A stretch of DNA of 50,664 nucleotides from Candidatus Rubneribacter avistercoris. GTDB lineage: Bacteria > Actinomycetota > Coriobacteriia > Coriobacteriales > Eggerthellaceae. The position numbers and the translations under genes were made by a program. Where the stretch lies: assembly GCA_019115845.1 (NCBI GenBank), contig DXCU01000094.1:1-50664 (forward strand), in the 5' to 3' direction. The notes under the pieces are model-generated. The model worked only from the letters and a program-made list of their open reading frames with translations, made no database searches and was not told where the DNA came from. Positions 33,397 through 41,409 of this stretch are shown one piece after another; the stretch's first letter is position 1, and each line of letters starts with the position of its first letter.

Positions 33397-35322
33397 ATGG
33401 TCGAGAAACGGAAGAGCGCGAAGGATTCCGAGCGAGCGCCCTCCGATCTTGGGAAGCTTGGGAAATCCCAAAGGCCCGAAGCGTCCAAGCCCTCCAAAGG
33501 GGCCAGGCAGCGCAACCCCATTGCGCGGCTTCTGGACTTCGCGGGCGGGCATAGGAAGCTCATCGTGTTTGGGTGCGTGCTGTCGGGCGTGAACGCGGTG
33601 CTGTCCATCGCGATGCTCGTGTGCGTGTGGTTCGTGCTGCGCGACCTTGTGGCGGTGGCTCCGAACTGGGCGCAGGCTGCCCATGCGGCCGCGTACGGCC
33701 TTGCGGCGTTCGCGTTCGCGCTCGCGGGGCTTATCGTGTACTTCGCGGCGCTCATGTGCACGCACCTCGCGGCGTTCCGCACGGCCACGAACATGCGCAA
33801 GGCCGCGCTTGAGCACCTCGCGCGCGTGCCGCTCGGGTACTTCGGCATGCGTTCCACCGGCGAGCTGCGGCGCGTCATCGAGGGGGCGACGGGGCTTACC
33901 GAGGGTGTGCTGGCGCACCGCTTCCCCGACTTCGTGGGCGCGCTCGTCACGCCGGTGGCGTTTCTTATCGTCATGCTCGTGTTCGATTGGGTGCTGGGGC
34001 TTTTGTGTCTTGTGCCCATCGTGGTGTCGGCGCTGTGCATGATGTGGATGATGGCCGGCGGCGGGGGCGACGAGAACACCAACATGATGACGTTCATGAA
34101 GAACTACCAGGACGCGCTCGACCGCATGAACAAGGGCGCGGTGGAGTACGTGCGCGGCATCCCGGTGGTGAAGGTGTTCCAGCAGACGGTGCGGTCGTTC
34201 CATACGTTCCGGGAGGCCATCGCGGCGTACGTGGACTTTGCGAACGCCTACGTGCGCCTCTGCACGCCCCCGCAGGTGGCGCAGCTGGTGGCCATCAACG
34301 CCACGTTCGCGGTGCTGGTGCCGGCGGGCATCCTGCTGGCGCGAAGCGCGGGCGATTTCCCGGCGTTTCTGTCGGACTTCCTGTTCTACGTGGTGTTCTC
34401 GGCGCTCACCACCATGATGATGACGAAGGTGATGTACGCCTCGCAAGCGCTCACCGAGGCGCAGGACGCCGTGATGCGCCTCGAGGGCATCCTCGACGCG
34501 CCGCTCATGTGCGAGGTGGCGCCCGACCGGGCGAAGGAGCCGGCCTGCAACAGCATCGAGTTCGACCACGTGAGCTTCACCTACCCGGCGGCCGACGCGC
34601 CGGCGCTTCGCGACGTGACGCTTTCCGTGCCCGCCGGGGCCACGGTGGCGCTCGTAGGGCCCTCGGGTGGCGGCAAGACCACGGCGGCCAGCCTCGTGCC
34701 GCGCTTTTGGGACGTGGGCGAGGGCGCGGTGCGCATCGGGGATGTGGATGTGCGCGATATCCCGCAGCGCGCGCTGATGGAGCGCGTGGCGTTCGTGTTC
34801 CAGAACGAGCGGCTGTTCAAGCAGAGCATCGCCGACAACATCCGCGCCGCGCGGCCTAGCGCCACGCGCGCGGAGGTGGAGGCGGCGGCGCACGCGGCGC
34901 AGTGCGACGACATCGTGGCGAAGCTGCCCGACGGGCTGGACACCGTGGTGGGCGCCGCAGGCGTGCATCTGTCCGGCGGCGAGCGGCAGCGCGTGGCGCT
35001 GGCCCGCGCCATCCTGAAGGACGCGCCCGTCGTGGTGCTGGACGAGGCCACGGCGTTCGCCGATCCCGAGAACGAGGCGCTCATCCAGCGCGCGCTTGCG
35101 CACCTCACGCGCGGCAAGACCGTGCTGATGATCGCGCACAGGCTGTCTGCGGTCGTGGGTGCGGACAAGATCTGCGTGCTGGCCGACGGGCGGCTTGTGG
35201 AGGAGGGCGCCCACGACGAGCTGGCGGCGGCCGGCGGCGTGTACGCCCGCATGTGGGAGGACTACCGGCGCGCCGCCGCGTGGCGCATCGGCAAAGCGGA
35301 AGGAGGCGGCCATGCTGCGTAG
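33397..35322 (+). CDS. ABC half-transporter (pair 4, A-type)
   Basis: A 641-residue half-transporter. A 55-residue basic, Lys/Ser-rich leader precedes the membrane domain (about 60-360) and an ATPase with Walker A GPSGGGKTT, Q-loop FVFQNERLFKQSIADN, signature LSGGERQRVA, Walker B VVLDEATAFADPENE and H-loop AHRLSAV. ATG 33397 is chosen because the promoter and operator at 33354-33376 exclude the upstream ATG at 33358. The AFAD D-loop is the A-type form. It overlaps its partner gene by 11 bp. Sharing an operator with the second ECF operon ties this pair functionally to that importer. Confidence 0.93.
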   Translation: MVEKRKSAKDSERAPSDLGKLGKSQRPEASKPSKGARQRNPIARLLDFAGGHRKLIVFGCVLSGVNAVLSIAMLVCVWFVLRDLVAVAPNWAQAAHAAAYGLAAFAFALAGLIVYFAALMCTHLAAFRTATNMRKAALEHLARVPLGYFGMRSTGELRRVIEGATGLTEGVLAHRFPDFVGALVTPVAFLIVMLVFDWVLGLLCLVPIVVSALCMMWMMAGGGGDENTNMMTFMKNYQDALDRMNKGAVEYVRGIPVVKVFQQTVRSFHTFREAIAAYVDFANAYVRLCTPPQVAQLVAINATFAVLVPAGILLARSAGDFPAFLSDFLFYVVFSALTTMMMTKVMYASQALTEAQDAVMRLEGILDAPLMCEVAPDRAKEPACNSIEFDHVSFTYPAADAPALRDVTLSVPAGATVALVGPSGGGKTTAASLVPRFWDVGEGAVRIGDVDVRDIPQRALMERVAFVFQNERLFKQSIADNIRAARPSATRAEVEAAAHAAQCDDIVAKLPDGLDTVVGAAGVHLSGGERQRVALARAILKDAPVVVLDEATAFADPENEALIQRALAHLTRGKTVLMIAHRLSAVVGADKICVLADGRLVEEGAHDELAAAGGVYARMWEDYRRAAAWRIGKAEGGGHAA

Positions 35323-37045
35323 CGCGTTGGGCCTGACCGAGCAGGGCGTGCGGAACTTCAAGCGCGGCGTGTTCTTCTGCACGCTGGCCAACCTGATGCT
35401 GTTCGCGCCCATCGGCATCCTGTTTCTTTTGGTGAACGACTTCATGAACCATCTCGTGAACGGCGCGGGGCTGCCGCAGCTGGCACCGTATATGGCGGGC
35501 GCGGCGGCGATACTTGCGCTCATCGCGCTCACGCAGTGGCTGGAGTACCGCAACACCTACGGGCCGGTGTACGAGGAGAGCGCGCGCAAGCGCGAGGGCA
35601 TCGCCGAGCATCTACGCAGGCTGCCGCTGTCGTTCTTCGGGCGGCGCGACCTTGCCGACCTCACGAACACCATCATGAAGGACTGCGCCGATCAGGAGCG
35701 TTTGTTCATGCACGTGGTGCCGCAGCTGTTCGGCACGGGCATCTCCACGGCCGTCGCCATCGTGTGCGTGCTGGCGTTCGACTGGCGGCTGGGGTTGGCG
35801 GCGTTTTGGCCAGTGCCGGTGGCGTTTGCGTTCATGGGGCTTTTGATGGGGCTTGTGCGCCGCAAAGTGGAGGCCAAGGAGCGCCAACGCCTCGTGATGG
35901 CAGACGGCGTGCAGGAGTTCCTCGACTGCGCGCAGGAGATCCGCGCCACCAACCAGTCCGAGGCGTTCCTCGGCGGCCTCGGGGGCAAGTTGGAGGAGAT
36001 GGAGCGTCGCATGGTGGCCTCCGAGCTGGCGACGGGCGCCGTCATCTCCTCGGCCCAGGCGTTTTTGAAACTGGGAATCGCGTCCACCGTTTTGGCGGGG
36101 GCGGGGCTGATCGTGGCCGGCCAGGTGGACTTCATGACGTACTTCGCGTTCTTGTTGGTGGTGACGCGCGTGTACGATCCGGTGAACGTGGTGCTGCAGT
36201 CCACGGCCGAGCTGGCCGAGATGCGCCACTCCATCAAGCGCACGAGCGCGCTGGCGGCCGAGCGCCCCATGACGGGTGCGACCGAGTTCGCGCCGCAGGG
36301 CCACGACCTCGCGTTCGAGGATGTGTCGTTCTCGTACAACACCGGCGAGCAGGTGCTTTCCGGCGTGACGTTCACGGCGCGCGAGGGCGAGGTGACGGCG
36401 CTCGTGGGTCCCAGCGGGTCGGGCAAGTCCACGGTGGCGAAGCTGGCGGCGCGCTTCTGGGACGCCGACGACGGGCGCGTGAGCTTGGGCGGCGTGGACG
36501 TGTCGGGCGTGGACCCGGAGACGCTGCTCGCCCACTATGCCGAGGTGTTCCAGGACGTGGTGCTGTTCGACGAGACGGTGATGGAGAACATCCGGCTCGG
36601 CCGTGCCGACGCCACCGACGAGGAGGTGCTGGCGGCGGCGCGAGCCGCGAACTGCGACGAGTTCGTGCGGCGGATGCCGCAGGGCTTTGCCACGCGCATC
36701 GGCGAGAACGGTGCGCGCCTCTCCGGCGGCGAGCGGCAGCGCATCTCCATCGCGCGGGCGCTTCTGAAGGACGCTCCGGTGGTGCTTCTGGACGAGGCCA
36801 CGGCGTCACTCGACGTGGAGAACGAGACGCAGGTGCAGGCGGCGCTGTCGCGGCTGCTCGCGGGCAAGACGGTCATCGTGATAGCCCATCGCATGCGCAC
36901 CGTGATGAGCGCGGACAAGATCGTCGTGCTGAAGGAGGGCCGCGTGGCCGAGCAGGGCGCGCCCGCCGAGCTGATGTCCCGCGAGGGCGGCTTGTTCCGC
37001 CGCATGGCCGAGCTGCAGGGGGCGGCCGTTGGCTGGACCGTGTGA
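35312..37045 (+). CDS. ABC half-transporter (pair 4, B-type)
   Basis: A 577-residue half-transporter starting at ATG 35312 after GGAAGGAGG, within the end of the A-type gene. It has a membrane domain of about 310 residues, then an ATPase with Walker A GPSGSGKST, Q-loop EVFQDVVLFDETVMEN, signature LSGGERQRIS, Walker B VLLDEATASLDVENE and H-loop AHRMRTV. Both nucleotide sites of the dimer look catalytically complete. A putative iron box and the DtxR-FeoAB operon follow after 340 bp, in the same direction. That context favours a metal or metal-chelate role over drug export, as inference. Confidence 0.93.
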   Translation: MLRSALGLTEQGVRNFKRGVFFCTLANLMLFAPIGILFLLVNDFMNHLVNGAGLPQLAPYMAGAAAILALIALTQWLEYRNTYGPVYEESARKREGIAEHLRRLPLSFFGRRDLADLTNTIMKDCADQERLFMHVVPQLFGTGISTAVAIVCVLAFDWRLGLAAFWPVPVAFAFMGLLMGLVRRKVEAKERQRLVMADGVQEFLDCAQEIRATNQSEAFLGGLGGKLEEMERRMVASELATGAVISSAQAFLKLGIASTVLAGAGLIVAGQVDFMTYFAFLLVVTRVYDPVNVVLQSTAELAEMRHSIKRTSALAAERPMTGATEFAPQGHDLAFEDVSFSYNTGEQVLSGVTFTAREGEVTALVGPSGSGKSTVAKLAARFWDADDGRVSLGGVDVSGVDPETLLAHYAEVFQDVVLFDETVMENIRLGRADATDEEVLAAARAANCDEFVRRMPQGFATRIGENGARLSGGERQRISIARALLKDAPVVLLDEATASLDVENETQVQAALSRLLAGKTVIVIAHRMRTVMSADKIVVLKEGRVAEQGAPAELMSREGGLFRRMAELQGAAVGWTV

Positions 37046-37119
37046 CGCCGGGGGCGCGGCGCGCGAGCGCACGAGGCACGCGCCGGCCGCCGCGCGTCGC
37101 CCCCTGTGTGAAGAAATTG

Positions 37120-37138
37120 TATGCTAAGGCTAACTCTA
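37120..37138. promoter_or_regulatory. Candidate DtxR/IdeR-type iron box before the dtxR-feoAB operon
   Basis: TATGCTAAGGCTAACTCTA agrees with the actinobacterial iron box at about 15 of 19 positions. Its TAAGGCTAACT core (37125-37135) is identical to the core before feoA at 5825-5835. TATGCT at 37120 may be the -10, so a bound repressor would cover it. Confidence 0.6.
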
Positions 37139-37291
37139 CTTGCGAAGCACAGGGAGTTCGCTTATTCTAACTTTCATCGGAAGCGAGATGCGCGCCTCCC
37201 GGCGATGGGGCGGGCGCCATCCCTTACCGAGCGACGTTTCCGCTGACCCGGCGGCAGGGCTCCTCTCGTCTGGCCGACTGCCGCACCCTGC

Positions 37292-37332
37292 AGGCGGAGG
37301 GAAGACTCCCCCTTCTTCCCTCCGCCTTTCTT
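37292..37332 (+). terminator. Intrinsic terminator inside the dtxR-feoAB leader
   Basis: AGGCGGAGGGAAGA (37292-37305) pairs exactly with 37314-37327 around 8 nt, followed by TTTCTT. It lies downstream of the iron box but before the regulator gene, so it can act as an attenuator for this operon as well as ending read-through from the ABC genes. The rest of the 245-nt leader has no aptamer I could name. Confidence 0.7.
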
Positions 37333-37385
37333 GTGCCGGAAGCGCCGTTGGGGCCGAAGAAAGGGGGAGGGGAAAGGAGGACGCT

Positions 37386-37790
37386 GTGGAGCGGATGTCC
37401 ATGTCGGGCGAGGACTACCTGGAAGCCATCGTGGAGCTGGGAGGTCCTTCGCGCGAGCCGGTGCGCTGCGTTGACATAGCGGAGTCTTTGGACGTTTCGA
37501 AAGCTTCGGTGAACAAGGCCGTGTCCGTGCTCAAGCGGGAGGGCTACGTGGACCAGCAGCCTTACGGCGGCGTGGTGCTCACCGAAAAGGGGCTTGCCTA
37601 CGGCACCTCGGTGCTGGATCGCCACAAGCTCCTGTTCGCGTTTTTGACGCAGGTCGTGGGCATAGAGGAGTCGGTCGCCGACGAGGAGGCGTGCAAGATG
37701 GAGCATGCCATCAGCGACGAGTCGTTCCCCCACTGGGTTGCCTACGCGAAGCGCATCGGCCTTGAGCCGCGGGAGCGCCCCGGGGTGTAG
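37386..37790 (+). CDS. DtxR/MntR-family metal-dependent regulator
   Basis: A 134-residue regulator with an N-terminal winged helix (DIAESLDVSKASVNKAVSVLKREGYV, about residues 30-55) and a short dimerisation domain without an SH3 tail, so MntR-sized. Candidate metal ligands are Asp10 (as in MntR), His80, and Cys103-Glu106-His107 in ACKMEH. The Cys matches the iron-type DtxR/IdeR site rather than the MntR Glu. Iron or another divalent metal would trigger DNA binding. GTG 37386 follows AAAGGAGG at good spacing; ATG 37395 is too far from it. It lies directly upstream of feoAB and is the best candidate to bind the iron boxes in this window. Confidence 0.9.
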   Translation: MERMSMSGEDYLEAIVELGGPSREPVRCVDIAESLDVSKASVNKAVSVLKREGYVDQQPYGGVVLTEKGLAYGTSVLDRHKLLFAFLTQVVGIEESVADEEACKMEHAISDESFPHWVAYAKRIGLEPRERPGV

Positions 37791-37905
37791 CGCCTCTTCG
37801 CTCTTGGCGCGGCGCCGACCGCAGCCGCGCGTCTTCGCCCGCGCACCCCTCCGTTCGTTCGCTGCGGGAAACTTCTCCTCCCCCTGCCGCCCGTTTCGCG
37901 GTACC

Positions 37906-40512
37906 ATGGCAGCGAACGACGAACAAGACGGGGCGAGCGCGGCGATAGGCGGGGAGCCGACGGCCGCGTGGAGGAGAGACGCGTTGGCAACTTTGAACGA
38001 CCTGCCCATCGGCAGGACCGCCACGGTGGTGGCGGTGGGCGGCGAGGGTCCGCTCAGGCAGCATTTCCTGGACATGGGCATCATCCCGACGGCTGCGGTG
38101 ACCATGGTGAAGCACGCGCCCATGGGCGATCCGGTGGAGGTGCGCGTCCACGGCTACGAGCTTACGCTGCGCGTGGACGACGCGCGCAAGATAGAGGTGT
38201 CCGACGTGCGCGACGCCTCCGAGCGGCGCGGCGGCCCCGCTTTGGGCAGGCCCCTGCCGCATCCGGGATTGGGCGAGGGCGGGCGCTTTCACGACAAGGC
38301 GGACGAGAACCCCCTGCCCGAGGGGGAGCCGCTGACGTTTGCGCTGGTGGGCAACCAGAACTGCGGCAAGACCACGCTGTTCAACCAGCTGACCGGCGCC
38401 AATCAGCGCGTGGGCAACTTCCCCGGCGTCACGGTGGACCGCAAAGACGGCCGCATCCGCGGGCACGCCGAAGCGCAGGTGACCGACTTGCCGGGCATCT
38501 ACTCCATGTCGCCGTATTCGAGCGAGGAGGTGGTGACGCGCCGGTTTTTGCTGGATGAGCGGCCGCGCGGCATCATCAACATCGTGGACGCCACGAACGT
38601 GGAGCGCAATCTGTACCTGACGATGCAGCTCATGGAACTGGGCATTCCCATGGTGGTGGCCCTCAACATGATGGACGAGCTGGAGGGCAACGGCGGCACC
38701 GTGGACGTGAACGGGATGGAGCAGCTGCTCGGCGTTCCCGTGGTGCCCATCTCGGCGCTCAAGGGCGAGGGCATCGGCGAGTTGGTGGACCATGCGCTGC
38801 ACGTGGCGCGCTACCAGGAGCCGCCCGTGCGCCAGGATTTCTGCGCGCCCGACGCGCACGGCGGCGCGGTGCACCGGTGTCTGCACGGCATCATGGCGCT
38901 GGTGGACGACCACGCCGAACGGGCGGGCGTCCCGGCACGCTTCGCCGCGTCCAAGCTGGCCGAGGGCGACCCGCTGGTGCTTGAGCGTTTGAAGCTCGAC
39001 CGCAACGAGGAGGAGGCGCTCGAGCACATCGTGCGCCAGATGGAATCCGAGCGCGGGCTGGACCGTGCCGCCGCCATCGCCGACATGCGCTTCGGGTTTA
39101 TCGGGCGGGTGTGCTCGCGCACGGTGGTGAAGCCGCATGAGAGCCGCGAGCACGCGCGCAGCATGCGCATCGACCGCGTCCTCACCGGGCCGCTCACGGC
39201 CATCCCCGCGTTCGTGGCCATCATGGCGCTTGTGTTCTGGCTCACGTTCAACGTGGTGGGGGCGTTTTTGTCCGAGCAGCTGGACGCGGGGATAGGCGCG
39301 CTCACCGACGCTGCGGCCGGCGCGCTTGAGGCTGCGGGCGTGAGCGAGGTGCTGCGCTCGCTTGTCGTCGACGGCGTGTTCAACGGCGTGGGATCCGTGG
39401 TGGGATTTCTGCCCATCATCGTGACGCTGTTCTTCTTCCTGTCGCTGTTGGAGGATTCGGGCTACATGGCGCGCGTGGCGTTCGTCATGGACAAGCTGCT
39501 GCGGCGCATCGGGCTTTCGGGACGCTCCATCGTGCCGATGCTCGTGGGGTTCGGATGCACGGTGCCGGCGGTGATGGCCTCGCGCACGCTGCCCTCCGAG
39601 CGTGATCGCAAGATGACCGTGCTGCTCACGCCGTTCATGAGCTGCTCGGCCAAGCTGCCCATCTACGCGTTTTTCACGGCGGCGTTCTTCCCTGACAACG
39701 GGGCGCTTGTGATGGTGGGGCTGTACTTCGGGGGCATGGTGGCGGGCGTGCTGGTGGCGCTGTTTATGCGACGCACGCTGTTTTTGGGCGAGGCAGTGCC
39801 GTTTGTCATGGAACTGCCGAGCTACCGGCTGCCGAGCCTGCGCAACGTGGGCCAGCTTCTGTGGGAGAAGGCGAAGGACTTCCTGGAGCGCGCGTTCACA
39901 GTGATCTTTTTGGCCACCATCGTCATCTGGTTTTTGCAGACGTTCGATTTCGGGCTGAACGTGGTGGAGGACTCGGCCGACAGCATGCTGGCCGTGGTGG
40001 CGGGCTGGGTGGCGCCGCTGTTCGCGCCGCTTGGGTTCGGCGACTGGCGGGTGTCCACGGCGCTGGTCACGGGCGTGATGGCCAAGGAGAGCGTGGTGTC
40101 GACGCTTTCCATCCTGTTCGGGAGCACAGAGGCGCTGGTGGCCGCGCTCGCGCCGCTGGCGGCGCTGGGACTGCTGGTGTTCTGCCTGCTGTACACGCCG
40201 TGCATCGCGGCGCTCGCGTCGGTGCGGCGCGAGCTGGGCGGGCGCTGGGCGCTGGCGATGGCGTTCGGGCAGCTGGGCGTGGCCTGGGTGGCGGCGCTTT
40301 TGGTGCGCGGAGCGGGGCTTGCGCTCGCGGCGGGGCCGGCGGGGGCGCTGAGCGCGGCGCTGGCGGTTGCGCTGGCCGTTTCGGCCGCGCTCGCGTGGCG
40401 GCGCTCGCGGCGGCGCGGGCGGGCGGGCTTGGGCTGCGATGCCGGATGCGCGGGCTGCGCGGCGCGTGCGGAGGTGGCCGCCGAGGACGAGCCGCGCGCA
40501 GAGGCGCGCTGA
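37906..40512 (+). CDS. feoB: FeoA-FeoB fusion ferrous iron transporter
   Basis: An 868-residue fusion. FeoA occupies about residues 28-93 (TLNDLPIGRTATVVAVGG to LRVDDARKIEV), then a 40-residue linker. The FeoB GTPase follows with G1 GNQNCGKTT (139-147), VGNFPGVTVDRKDG, G3 DLPGIYSMS and G4 NMMD, and then the membrane part with SLLEDSGYMAR, VGFGCTVPAVMASRTL and SCSAKLPIYAFF. A Cys-rich tail (GCDAGCAGC) ends the protein. ATG 37906 has no ribosome site; TTG 37984 has GGAGGAG at ideal spacing and falls just before the FeoA domain, so it may be the true start. This FeoB is of a different subtype from the one at 3254. Confidence 0.94.
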   Translation: MAANDEQDGASAAIGGEPTAAWRRDALATLNDLPIGRTATVVAVGGEGPLRQHFLDMGIIPTAAVTMVKHAPMGDPVEVRVHGYELTLRVDDARKIEVSDVRDASERRGGPALGRPLPHPGLGEGGRFHDKADENPLPEGEPLTFALVGNQNCGKTTLFNQLTGANQRVGNFPGVTVDRKDGRIRGHAEAQVTDLPGIYSMSPYSSEEVVTRRFLLDERPRGIINIVDATNVERNLYLTMQLMELGIPMVVALNMMDELEGNGGTVDVNGMEQLLGVPVVPISALKGEGIGELVDHALHVARYQEPPVRQDFCAPDAHGGAVHRCLHGIMALVDDHAERAGVPARFAASKLAEGDPLVLERLKLDRNEEEALEHIVRQMESERGLDRAAAIADMRFGFIGRVCSRTVVKPHESREHARSMRIDRVLTGPLTAIPAFVAIMALVFWLTFNVVGAFLSEQLDAGIGALTDAAAGALEAAGVSEVLRSLVVDGVFNGVGSVVGFLPIIVTLFFFLSLLEDSGYMARVAFVMDKLLRRIGLSGRSIVPMLVGFGCTVPAVMASRTLPSERDRKMTVLLTPFMSCSAKLPIYAFFTAAFFPDNGALVMVGLYFGGMVAGVLVALFMRRTLFLGEAVPFVMELPSYRLPSLRNVGQLLWEKAKDFLERAFTVIFLATIVIWFLQTFDFGLNVVEDSADSMLAVVAGWVAPLFAPLGFGDWRVSTALVTGVMAKESVVSTLSILFGSTEALVAALAPLAALGLLVFCLLYTPCIAALASVRRELGGRWALAMAFGQLGVAWVAALLVRGAGLALAAGPAGALSAALAVALAVSAALAWRRSRRRGRAGLGCDAGCAGCAARAEVAAEDEPRAEAR

Positions 40513-40525
40513 CGGCGGGGTCGAA

Positions 40526-40549
40526 ACGGCGGGTTTCCGCTCCCGCCGT
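40526..40549. terminator. Hairpin between convergent feoAB and TIGR03915 genes
   Basis: ACGGCGGG (40526-40533) pairs exactly with CCCGCCGT (40542-40549). It lies 13 bp past the feoAB stop in the 105-bp gap, placed to stop transcripts from both sides. It lacks a long U-run. Confidence 0.5.
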
Positions 40550-40617
40550 CCGCAGCATGGCAGGCGACGGGCCGGGCGCGCGAGGCGGGCTGCGACCGGC
40601 GGCCAGGTGCGCGAAGC

Positions 40618-41409
40618 CTAGCGGGCGAGCTTGCGGCTGGGGATGCGCTCGTGCATCTCCAGGATGTCCTTCCAGAAGCGCTTGGGCATGAACTGGCGGC
40701 GCAGCTCGGGGTTGTAGCGCGCCTCCACGGCCACGGCGTCGTAGAAGCGCTTCCAGGCCGCCTGCATGAGCGCCTCGTCGTCGGCGGCGGCGGGAAGCGC
40801 GACGGACTCGGTGCGGACCAGATGCCAGCCGCGCCCCTCGTAGACGCCGGCAAGGGCGTGGGCCTCGTCGAAGATCATGAACGGCTGCGTGTTGAAGCGC
40901 GCGCTGAACCAGTCCATGAGCAAAGGGACCACCGACGCTTTGGGGTGGCAGCGGGCGAACCATGCGCCGCCCTTCAGATGCTCGAACCGCAAAAACTGCT
41001 GGAGGTAGTGCCGTTCGTTCATGACCGCGCGGTCCAGCGCGAAAAGCGGGCCGACGGCGGGGTGCGCGAGGTCGTCGAGCGCGCGGCCTGTGCGCATGGC
41101 GTGGCGCACGAAGCGGTAGACGACGGTGCCGGCGGCAGGGTCGTCCGACAGGGAGGCGTGCACGATCGCGTCGAGGGCGTCCTGCCCGCAGGTGCGGCGC
41201 ACGCCTCTTTGCACGCGCACGGCCAGATCGACGTCCGTCTCCACGAACCGCACGGACTGCCCGAGCCTGGGCTGCAAGGCGCCCTCGCGCACGACGTCCT
41301 GAGGGTCCTCGTGGTTGGCGTAGGCTTGGAACACGGCGGTGAGCAGGCCCTCGGGGCTGCCGTCGTAGACGTAGGCCACGCTTGAGAGCGGCTCCTCGGG
41401 CGTCAGCAT
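40618..41409 (-). CDS. TIGR03915-family putative DNA repair protein
   Basis: A 263-residue protein that matches the TIGR03915 family, always paired with the radical SAM protein TIGR03916. Visible hallmarks are SVAYVYDGSPEGLLTAVF near the start, RFEHLKGGAWFARCHPKASVVPLL in the middle and RFWKDILEMHER near the end. Its molecular function is not established; the pair is predicted to repair or modify DNA. ATG 41409 overlaps the stop of the radical SAM gene by 7 bp, confirming one transcript. The longer open frame upstream is within that gene and is not used. Confidence 0.9.
   Translation of the reverse strand: MLTPEEPLSSVAYVYDGSPEGLLTAVFQAYANHEDPQDVVREGALQPRLGQSVRFVETDVDLAVRVQRGVRRTCGQDALDAIVHASLSDDPAAGTVVYRFVRHAMRTGRALDDLAHPAVGPLFALDRAVMNERHYLQQFLRFEHLKGGAWFARCHPKASVVPLLMDWFSARFNTQPFMIFDEAHALAGVYEGRGWHLVRTESVALPAAADDEALMQAAWKRFYDAVAVEARYNPELRRQFMPKRFWKDILEMHERIPSRKLAR

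Noticed and set aside
37140..37290. Fluoride (crcB) or TPP riboswitch in the dtxR-feoAB leader
   Set aside because: GGCGATGG, CGCTGA and GCTCCT, and GGCGGAGGGAAG, look like pieces of those consensus sequences, but the spacing and key conserved stretches (for TPP, CTGAGA) are missing.
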